Shown: positions 56,338 to 64,000 of the stretch, in pieces
Position numbering within the stretch: position 1 is the stretch's first letter
How the letters are laid out: each line of letters opens with the position of its first letter
Source of the DNA: Coprinellus micaceus
Lineage: Eukaryota; Basidiomycota; Agaricomycetes; Agaricales; Psathyrellaceae
Length of the DNA stretch: 64,000 nucleotides
Assembly (NCBI GenBank): GCA_951394405.1
Contig: OX596338.1
Location: 2,108,001-2,172,000, forward strand
Reading direction: 5' to 3'
The notes under the pieces: generated by a model
Told to the model about the DNA's origin: nothing
The model's input: only the letters and a program-made list of their open reading frames with translations
Database searches by the model: none
Position numbers and translations under genes: made by a program

Positions 56338-56996
56338 TCAACGAAGGAACGCGTACCGTTTCCGCGCACTCCGACTTGACTCCACGGGTGTTGGGGTCTT
56401 GACGGTGTCGTTGTCGCCGAGCTCAGTCTCTGGCCGCATGTGTACCCCTGGAGTGATTGTTAGCATGTGGAGGAGAGGTGTGGGGAACAGCTGGGGCGCT
56501 GACAGAAGCAGGAATGACCGGACACTCCCGAGCAAGGTAGATCAACCCCGCACATGGCGACCGGCTTTTGGCAGACCAGGGGGGACATGGACGGCTGCCA
56601 GTTATAAAATCCAGGAAATAGACGCACTGTAGATATCGGTTCCGTCCCTTTCCCCGACTCTGCTCGCCTGGACGATGTTCTTCCGGAGAACCACCGCAAT
56701 GTCACGAAATAGCTGCGTGGACTGCTGGTAAAGCTCTGGAGTCGTTGCCTCCTGGGAGGCAGTGGTGGCATCTAGCCGCATCTTCTGACGGAAAGCTGGG
56801 GAATGTCAGCGAATGCCTCGAGGGATACAGGTTGTGACGTATACCTTGAAGAACGGTATCATCGCCTGCGGAGAGTTCAGATCCCATTGAAACCAGAAAG
56901 AACGTTAACTCTACCTCTGAACGCGACCGATGATGCTCTCCAGACGTCGCGGTAGGCAGACTTTGCTGCAGCCCTGAGTGTAGGTGTGACGGACAT
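56338..56996 (-). CDS. MZM1: Complex III assembly factor MZM1 (LYRM7 family)
   Basis: Four exons (56996-56915, 56865-56845, 56795-56628, 56447-56338) give 126 residues, normal for Mzm1. The N-terminus AAAKSAYRDVWRASSVAFRG is the LYR-like helix (Ala-Tyr-Arg in place of Leu-Tyr-Arg, as often in Mzm1). It is followed by a helix with FRDIAVVLRKNIVQASRVGE and the family signature RPETELGDNDTVK. Mzm1 is a matrix chaperone that binds the Rieske Fe-S protein before insertion into complex III. Exon 2 is only 21 nt, and the third intron is long for this genome (180 nt). It shares a 442-bp divergent region with histone H1 and is followed closely by the GGQ gene. Confidence 0.92.
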
Positions 56997-57438
56997 GGAC
57001 GTAGCAGGCAGACACGGAAATTTACCCGAGCCCCGGAAGTCGGGGCCAGTACGTCGGATCAGTGTGCAATGCATCCGGCTGCACGTGCGCGCGACATGTT
57101 CGCGACGCGTCCGGGTCTGTTGATCGTACGGACCGTCGATTACAACCCGCCTGATAGTGCTCACCGCCCCCTTGAAGGCATACAAAATTTATATTCTGGT
57201 AGTCGAAAGGCAGCGCTATCCACCACTCTAAAATTTGTCCCTATCCCTCTCCGGGTAGCGCGCCCAGGAGCTATTGATTGAAATCCTTGTTGATTCAACA
57301 GACTAAATTGGTGGGTCACGTGGATACTCTCCCGCGTTCGTATAAAAGCGCAGGGCGGAGCCTCTCTAGGCGCTCTCCACTTCTGCTTCGTCCCCAACTC
57401 CCCTCAAACCGCCCCTCGCCTCTTCCCTCTCAATTCTA
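56997..57438. promoter_or_regulatory. Divergent MZM1/histone H1 promoter with TATA box
   Basis: Start codons lie 442 bp apart. A canonical TATAAAAG at 57341-57348 faces histone H1, about 90 bp before its ATG, leaving a short pyrimidine-rich leader. A CACGTG palindrome (57317-57322), a binding site type for bHLH factors, sits 20 bp upstream of the TATA box. No comparable element faces MZM1. Confidence 0.65.
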
Positions 57439-58466
57439 ATGGCCCGTGCATCCACCTCCACCTCCAAGGCCCCCAAGGCCGCTGCTGCCCCCAAGGCTCC
57501 CAAGGCCCCCAAGAAGGCTGCCCCTCCCAAGGCTGTCGCCGCCCACCCTCCTTGGGCCGACATGATCAAGGTAAATTGTTTCTCTTCTCATCGTCGCATG
57601 TCCCTTCCATAATGGGTTGGTGCTAATGGGGAAGACGCTTGGTCTTCACATGCATCCCACCGCGCGCTGGCCATTCGTTTGCTCATCGATGTCTTAACAG
57701 GAATGTATCACTGAACACAGGGAAGAGGCCCGCGTCGGTGTCTCAAGACCCCAAATCAAAAAGTGCGTGTCCATCGATACTCATCTGGACATGGTCCCTG
57801 ACATTCTGTCGTTACATAGGTATGTGGAGGAAAAGTACAAGATCCAGTTCGGTGCCGCACAGACCACCCAGCTCTCCCGTGCCATCGCCACTGGTGCCGA
57901 GAAGGGTACTTTCGTTCTGCCCAAGGGTCAGTCATTCGTCTTCGCAGCTTTGTGCATAACCTGAACTCTGCTCCAGGACCCTCTGGCCGCGTCAAGCTCG
58001 CCCCCAAGACCAAGCCCGCTGCTGGTGAGGCCGCCAAGGAGAACAAGCCCGTCTCCAAGTCAAGGCCCGCTGCTGCTGCTGCTGCTGCTAAGCCCAAGGC
58101 CGCCCCCAAGAAGGCTGCTGCACCCAAGAAGCCCGCTGCTGAGAAGAAGACCACCGCCACCAAGGCTAAGGCTCCCGTCGCAAAGAAGGCCGCCCCTGCT
58201 AAGGCCGCCGCCACCAAGGCCAAGGCTGCCGCAGCTACCAAGAAGACGACGGCAGCGAAGCGCGCACCCGCTAAGAAGGCTGTAACCGGTACCACCCCTG
58301 CCGCAAAGGCCAAGACCGCCGCTAAGAAGGCACCCGCAAAGAAGCCCGCTGCCGCAAAGCCCGCCGCAAAGTCAACGACGAAGCGAACAGTGCGTACTCT
58401 TCCCTCTTCCTCGAGCTTCCACCAGACTGACGAAATCTTCAGTCCGCCGCTAAGAAGTCATCATAA
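57439..58466 (+). CDS. Linker histone H1
   Basis: Five exons (57439-57570, 57701-57762, 57820-57926, 57977-58389, 58443-58466) give 245 residues. A Lys/Ala/Pro N-terminal arm precedes one winged-helix globular domain: HPPWADMIKECITEHREEAR, VGVSRPQIKKYVEEKYKIQF, QLSRAIATGAEKGTFVLPKG and a basic PSGRVKL end. The C-terminal ~140 residues are repeats of Lys, Ala and Pro (AKK, KAAP, PKKAA), the DNA-compacting tail. It binds nucleosomal linker DNA. Interrupted by four introns, unlike most replication-dependent animal histones, and presumably polyadenylated. The final exon encodes SAAKKSS. A TATA box lies at 57341. Confidence 0.95.
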
Positions 58467-58862
58467 TCGATTCCTCTCACCTATTGATAGAGTCCTTGAC
58501 GGGATTCTTTGTACTCTTTGCATCTGACGTTACTGGCACTTTCGAGGTTATATCTTCTTGTATTGTTAATTTATTACACCGTGTACATTGTACTGCATCG
58601 CCTACGCTATCTCTTCTGGTCTCCATTCCCTTACTTCCATCCATGAACTGAACTATGAATCATGAAGTCCTTATCGTATCCCTAATAGCCCCCAATATGA
58701 TTGTCTCCTCTCGTCCTCCACCTAGTAGTGATGGCAAGCGCTCGCAGAGCGCCTATTGGCGCTGTGGGCCCCTAAGGTTAGGGTTTGACGTAGGGCACAT
58801 GGATGCATCGTGTTGGCTCTCTCTCTCACTTACCACCTGCTCCAGGCGACACGAGGCTAGCA
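58467..58862. other. Intergenic region between histone H1 and the EI24-type gene
   Basis: About 400 bases between two plus-strand genes. It is T-rich and AT-rich after the H1 stop (58530-58600), fitting its 3' UTR, and pyrimidine-rich (CTCTCTCTCTCACTTACC-like, near 58820) before the next ATG. No gene seen. Confidence 0.5.
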
Positions 58863-60356
58863 ATGGCCTCATACGGCCCTGTAAGGCCCCAAACGTACCA
58901 ATACGACCCTGTGCACCGCGGGTCATCTCGCCAACTGTACCCAACCTTTCTGTCCGTGGGAGACTCCCTCCAGCTTCAAGCACGATGGGCATGGCAGGGC
59001 CTGTACGATGCGTTTCGATGGAATGTAGTCTTTCGGACGATACGGACGTGAGTACAGACCGGCTCTCTGCTTTGAGGACACCCTAGACTGATCGTAGCCC
59101 TCCTTCTGTCCCTTCCGAAACCTCTCCGACGTACTCGTTCACGCAGCGATCCAGAAATACGAGGGAACATATACAAGTCATTCCTCCTGAACATGCTATC
59201 TCTCGCATCGATATACACGTTCGAGCTGGTTCTCGAGCCCTTCTTTCGTGACGAAGAGAGGTGGTTGCACAGAAACATTGGATGGTTCTACCACGTTATG
59301 TGGTTACTGCCGGTTCTCGGTGCCTCGTTCTACTTCAACGTGCGCACCTCTTCATATTGCTCTGCGCTTTCCGAGCTCACGTGTTATACTATGATCGTCG
59401 CGAATCTAGAGCTCATGGGTAAACTTGATAGCGAAGAGGTCCTTCGCCCTGCAACATGGAGGGCGTTCAGCAGCAGCCCCACCTGGAGGATACACTGGGA
59501 TGCTCAAAGCCATCGCGACCTCGGCGTATAGAGTGGTTATGGTCTTTACCTCACTCCTGGTGTCGTTCGGGTTAGGGATAATTCCTTACGCGGGACCCGT
59601 TGCCGCGTTTATATTCTTCTGCTGGATCGACTCGTGAGTTCACTCGACTCCCACTTCAAGGCGTTGAACTGAATGTCACCATGATAGATATTACTGCTTC
59701 GAGTTCGTATGGGTCGCCCGCGGGATGTCACTCTCCCGTCGCGTGCGGCATTTAGAGGAGAGGTGGGCCTATTATCTTGCATTTGGTACGTGAGCCTCAT
59801 TTACTGGCCACCATCCTGGAACTGAGACCGTGCACTACGATGTAGGACTTCCAGTCACTGCAGTATGTATGCTCGGGTCAGGTCTCGCTAGCATGGCGCT
59901 GTTCGGACTTGTATACCCAGCTGTAAGTACACAAACCTTCCCCACATAGGATAGTATCGCTCATTCATTGGTCGTCATCCACAGTACGTCGTGCTTGCAA
60001 TGCATGCGCATCCTCAACCGCTCGACCCTTATAATCCACTCCCGCCCTCGGCATCTGACGCGGATTCAGGTACAATCCGCCACCCATCCCCCTTTGTCCC
60101 CATTCGCATACCGGTCTTTGCACTCGTCATATGGCTCAACGACTCCATCGTTCGTGTATTGAGCGTCGGAGGCGGGAGACCTACTCATGGTAGCAGGGCT
60201 TATCAAAAGAGCAGGGACCTGGCCGAGCTCTCGGAAAGCGTGGAGATGGGAGAGAGTTATGAGATGAAGGCGAAGGGGGGAGGTGTGACGACGCCTTTGC
60301 CGAGGATAAGGCAGACCAGGGAGAGGGTCACCCTGAACAGGCGGAAGTTAGATTAG
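58863..60356 (+). CDS. EI24/Sdh5-like multi-pass membrane protein (EI24 family)
   Basis: Six exons (58863-59047, 59147-59339, 59410-59633, 59688-59785, 59846-59922, 59985-60356) give 382 residues. Several hydrophobic helices are visible: LLNMLSLASIYTFELVLEP, WFYHVMWLLPVLGASFYFN, VFTSLLVSFGLGIIPYAG, VAAFIFFCWIDSYY, LGSGLASMALFGLVYPA and PVFALVIWLNDSIVRVL. The blocks SSWVNLIAKRSFALQHGG and WIDSYYCFEFVWVARG are the hallmark of the EI24/PIG8 family, ER membrane proteins linked to autophagy and apoptosis in animals; the fungal role is not established. A charged cytosolic tail ends RVTLNRRKLD. The start is the first ATG ahead of the conserved FLSVGDSLQLQARWAWQGLY. Name after EI24 only; any SDH-related reading is not intended. 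Confidence 0.85.
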
Positions 60357-60716
60357 ATGGTTTTCTTGCATACACACACACCCTTGTTTTACCTTTTCGC
60401 AAAGGCGACATCGCCCTGCACATGGTTGCACCGTTTCATCTGGCCCCTTCGTCGTAAGAAGACGGTCACCGCTTCGGCAGAAAGGAGCAACATGTCGACA
60501 TGACGCATCAAAGAACGACCGGGGGGAAAAGGGTTCAATATCGACTTGGTTGTACGGTAAGGTAATATGGGATACTCACGCAGGATATGCGCCCAGTGGT
60601 GTGCGATAGGCGGTCACTCACGACGGCTCGTAGAAAGACTTGGTCTCCCTATCCCGGGCTGCAATGGGAGGGAAGAGAATGGGTAAGCGAAAGAAATGTG
60701 ATGACGGGAAGAGGGA
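60357..60716. other. Convergent 3' intergenic region
   Basis: The gap between the stop of the EI24-type gene (plus) and the stop of the Brf-like gene (minus). A short CA-rich run (CACACACACCC near 60374) and T-rich stretch follow the EI24 stop. No gene seen. Confidence 0.55.
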
Positions 60717-62804
60717 TCAGTCATACTCTTCTTCATATCTACCCTCAAAGCTGACTGCCGCAGAGGGACTAGCAGGCCGCCACCCGTCGAGAACTATTTC
60801 CTCCGCTCGACTGGGTATACTCGACGGTCGGGCCCTGGTGAAAGTACCCTCATTACAGACGCTTTCGTCCTCATTGGGAATGACGTCGACCATGATGTCC
60901 CCTAAGAAACCCAGGGCATCGTCCAGACCGAGGAGCGAGAAGCCCGAATTAGTATCGCCATAGTCGTCGTCGTCGGTCTCGCCTTCGGCGTCGAGGTCCG
61001 AGTCTGCTTCATCACCCCCGTGCGCCGCGTCTTGCATGAACTTGGTAAAGGCCTCTAGATTGATTTTCGGTTTCCTTGATAGCGCGGGGCCCTGCGCGTT
61101 CCCACCTTGAACTTTCTTCACGCCTTTACTTGCTTTTTCTGAACTCGCCCCCTCCCCCTGTGCAAAATTCACATCGTCACCACTCTCGTCGCCATCGGCA
61201 TCGAACTGGAGAATCCGGTGCATAGTTTCGACCTCTTCCTCATTCCGCAACATCCCCTCCAACTCGCCATCCACAAAAAGTTCTTCGTCGCAAATTGCAT
61301 CTTCGCCGGAGCCTCCACGAGAAACGGCCAACAATTGGAGGCGCGTCGGAGGCTTGTGGCCCACCGCAGATGATAAGGAAGATGTGGAGAGGACGTAAGA
61401 CGTGAGAGGGAAATGCGATGGCGACGATTTAGCTTGGGCCGGATTACCCTTGCGCTTAGTAGATGGAGAAGGCGGAGAGTTGAAAGGGTTTAGAAGAAAA
61501 CGGCTTGCTTCGTCTAGTGAATGGTGAATCTTGCGTCTCTTGGTCGGTCGATCGTCGTTGCTTCTAGGACGACAACATTCTGTATCGGATGTAGGTTGAG
61601 GATGTTGAACAGCGCACTTCGCTCCGGGATTGTCCAGGAGTTGCTCTTGATCGTCGACATCGTCTTTCTCGTCGCTGCTCAGTTCAAGGTGGATTTCAGG
61701 GAGCAGGACGTTCTGGAGTATTTCCTCGTTAAATTGGATAACGTCCTTCAGGCCGCGAGCGACGACCAGGCGTTTGGATACTTTGGCCCTGCCTTTCTTC
61801 TGCCGGTAACTTTCAAGCCAAGGCACCTTCTCTATGAGATCGGCGACTTGATCCTGAATGACTTTGTACTGCGACATCACCACGCCTTTGCCTACATGAC
61901 ATCGGGAGGCCAAGCATTTCGCCAAGTCCCCGAGCCCGTTGAGGGTATCCCTGTTCTCGGACTCGAGTGATAGCATAAATAGGGCACAGGCCGTTGGCGC
62001 CGCAGGCGACTTCGAAGATGTCGTATCCGAGGTGCAGTTCCGCGATAAGACTCGGCCGAGAGAGAGAGCGGTATTCGTAACGGATACAAAAGAGAGGTGG
62101 CGGATGGATTTAACCAAAGACGCCGGGAGTTCTGTCGAGGACGGCGGGTCGTCTCCTTCTAGTATCGCCGTCAGGTATGACTGGAGAGTGGCAATATAAA
62201 CGGATGGATCAACGGTTAACGTCGTTATCTTCAAGGCGGCGGTCAACGAGATAAACGTCCGGGAGAGCAGGTGAGGTGAGCATCTCAGAAGAGTACCGAT
62301 GTCATGGATTGAATCCGGGCGACTAGCTTCGCGAAGGGCAAGAGATAGACATGCCCCTGCAACCGTCCTAGCTCTCGAGCCCCATTTAAAGAAGCCTATC
62401 GCCCTGGCCTGATTGAACAGCGTCGTGGCGCGGGGGGTTAAGCCGGGGGCGTTCATTGATACCGCGAGCGATTTGATAAAGTGGCCCATGGTAAGCTAAG
62501 AGAACAACAGAACCTGGTCAGGCGGGCACACTCGATGAAAGCAAAATAAGATTTGGGGACGTACCTGGTTCTTCTGATCCCTGAGTGCCGGGCCCTGTCC
62601 TGCAAGGGTATAGTTGGAGCGCGACTTGAGAATACTTGGGGCTGCAGGGTCTCTGAGGTCGTGGTGGAGGTCTGTCCGCCAGTCCTGGTTGGTCAAAATG
62701 ACTTGGTTTGGGTCTGCGAGGCTGCCACAGGACGTGCATATCTCTGACGCGGCCGCATCGTCCCAGACAGTGTCGCCACCGCACTCCCTGCAGCGAGCAG
62801 ACAT
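60717..62804 (-). CDS. TFIIB/Brf-like general transcription factor
   Basis: Two exons (62804-62565 and 62495-60717) give 672 residues. The N-terminal zinc ribbon is clear: MSARCRECGGDTVWDDAA with C5-x2-C8 and EICTSCGS with the second cysteine pair (about 23 and 26). Cyclin-like repeats follow: RATTLFNQARAIGFFKWGSR, RTVAGACLSLALREASRPDS and LLRCSPHLLSRTFISL, the signature of TFIIB-fold factors. The C-terminal half is long, acidic and disordered (DDDDYGD, DADGDESGDD). Length and acidic tail fit a Brf1-like subunit of TFIIIB more than TFIIB itself (about 320 residues), but the conserved Brf1 homology block that grips TBP is not obvious to me. So RNA polymerase III is likely, not proven. Confidence 0.8.
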
Positions 62805-63215
62805 GATGGACCGTGAGCTCGGTGGTGATCCGAGGTGGACAAGGAAGAGAGGTCACCAGACAGGTCCATCAGTCGTCATACATGATCCCGACGGTGGCGG
62901 TGCACGTGCTGAGCGCTTCTTGGGCTGGTCCTTGTCGTCCTTTTGTGACGTCCGCTGGGCCGACCCTCTGTTCCCCCTTGGCCGGTTCTGGTTCTGGTTC
63001 TGGACTTCTCAGCCTCAATGGTCACCATGCTGATATTGGGGCTCAGAGATAAAGCGCCACCCAAATCCCAGATTCTGCGAATTCGATCTGTGGAAACCAA
63101 ACCTGGGGCATGCCGCATGCGGAGAATGCCAGTCACTTGAACCCCGCTCTGGGTTTTCCCTATAAAGGCGTGGCCCCCTCCATTTCTTCTCCTCATCGTC
63201 CTCATCCCGACCTTC
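62805..63215. promoter_or_regulatory. Divergent upstream region
   Basis: A gap of 411 bases between the start of the Brf-like gene (minus) and the start of the rightmost gene (plus). A CCCTATAAAGGC at about 63158-63169, some 50 bp before the ATG at 63216, looks like a TATA box for the plus-strand gene. A direct run GGTTCTGGTTCTGGTTCTGG lies near 62984. Confidence 0.55.
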
Positions 63216-64000
63216 ATGGCCCACAACACCTTCGCCTTCTCGTCTGTTCCTTCAGAGGCCGTTCGTCGCCGCTTGTCTTCTGTCGTTGGCGATGCATCGC
63301 GCCCTAATATCGCGCCGACTTTTGCCAGCCTCACGGTAGGTCCCAAGGCGTCTCCGCTTTGTCGATCGCGATGTACTGATAGTGTCGTTCCAGCCAATGT
63401 GGGCTGGTATCTCGGGCGCGACCGTGAACAACAACACAGAGTTCGAGATCGCCATCTCCATCCATGACTCTGTTTACGCCACGGATTTCGCGTCCCTGAG
63501 GATTCCGTACCATGTCAACAGCCCCGACAGGAACAACAAAGAGATCGAGCAGTTTGTCTTGCAAGCTCTCCGCAAGTTCTCCATCGAGCATCTCTGCAAG
63601 TTCCTCGGTGCCGGTATCACCCTTTCTCTGCTCAAGGAGGTTCGTTTATACGCGTCGTCAACCCGATCTCTTATCTGATTCCGTCGCGCCATGTAGTCCC
63701 CCAACATCTGCACCAGGCTTTGGCTTGACATGGACATCGTCCCCATCGTGTTCAATATCAAGCCATTCCACACCGACTCGATCACCCGTCCGAACGTCAA
63801 GCATCGCATCTCGTCGACCACCGGCTCCTACGTCCCATCCGGCGCTGAGACGCCCACTGTCCTTGTTGAGGCTTCTCACCTCTCTGCCGCGACTGGCTTG
63901 AAGGCCGACATCACTGGCCGCCTCCCCATTCCCCGCACTCTCGACGAGCAGGCCGACTCCGCTGCTCGCAAATGCCTGATGTACTTCGGTCCGGGTAATA
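63216..64000 (+). CDS. Unrecognised protein, truncated by the right window edge
   Basis: Three exons are visible (63216-63335, 63394-63639, 63697-64000), with matching phases and the frame open to the end of the window, so the C-terminus is missing. The visible ~223 residues include PMWAGISGATVNNNTEFEIA, DFASLRIPYHVNSPDRNN, FLGAGITLSLLKESPNICTR and RLWLDMDIVPIVFNIKP, a mixed alpha/beta sequence without a motif I know. I have a faint impression of a basidiomycete-restricted family but cannot name it. A TATA-like element (TATAAAGG, near 63161) lies about 50 bp upstream of the ATG, which supports this start and suggests strong or inducible expression. Confidence 0.65.

Noticed and set aside
56338..56357. 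Possible splice fusion of MZM1 to the GGQ protein using the donor GTACGC after ARKR and an acceptor near 56310.
   Set aside because: All acceptors tried put the GGQ exon out of frame, so a fused protein is not supported.
58025..58285. Arg/Pro-rich alternative frame inside the histone H1 tail.
   Set aside because: It is a compositional by-product of Lys/Ala/Pro codon repeats read out of frame.

Overview
This window looks like nuclear DNA of a filamentous basidiomycete, probably an agaricomycete. The genes are eukaryotic, dense, on both strands, and split by many short GT-AG introns (mostly 45-70 nt). Typical fungal families are present: Rpt3, CRM1, CCT1, CDC27, CDC25, SEN34 and CAP/Srv2. Gene models below were assembled by hand by joining exons so that reading frame, splice sites and family motifs agree. 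Where total coding length is given it is an exact multiple of three. Protein names come from motif recognition, not from a search.

Layout. 0-13.5 kb is a compact housekeeping block: Fyv7/TAP26-like rRNA-processing protein (partial, -), SUI1/eIF1 (+), tri-snRNP 27K protein (-), an unrecognised mitochondrial-like protein (+), nuclear cap-binding CBC2 (-), proteasome ATPase RPT3 (+), PP4 regulatory subunit 2 (-), PAP2 lipid phosphatase (+) and DNA glycosylase NTH1 (-). 13.5-22.1 kb is gene-poor and holds one clear gene, an intronless RS/RE-rich protein. 22.1-30 kb carries a 19-exon PhoD-like phosphatase with microexons, a calcineurin-like phosphoesterase, an Old-Yellow-Enzyme-type oxidoreductase and an unrecognised secreted protein. 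31.3-41.5 kb has exportin CRM1, TMA20/MCT-1, an SRR1-like gene with weak splice sites and an acidic low-complexity protein. 41.5-50.5 kb has CDC27/APC3, CCT1 and CDC25. 51-64 kb has an IAH1-type esterase, SEN34, CAP/Srv2, a mitochondrial GGQ release-factor-like protein immediately downstream of MZM1, histone H1, an EI24-type membrane protein, a TFIIB/Brf-like factor and a truncated unrecognised gene.

The genes do not form a biosynthetic or defence cluster. The recurring organisation is divergent pairs sharing 90-170 bp between start codons (883/978, 3111/3206, 5080/5246, 9547/9652, 52181/52333) and convergent pairs with tails 38-170 bp apart. Translation, splicing, RNA export and cell-cycle functions dominate. 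I found no convincing transposon, CRISPR array, tRNA or rRNA gene. I also found no clearly new biological system. The points most worth a second look are microexon architecture at catalytic motifs, the tight MZM1/GGQ tandem, two genes with frame conflicts, and a perfect hairpin in the gene-poor interval.
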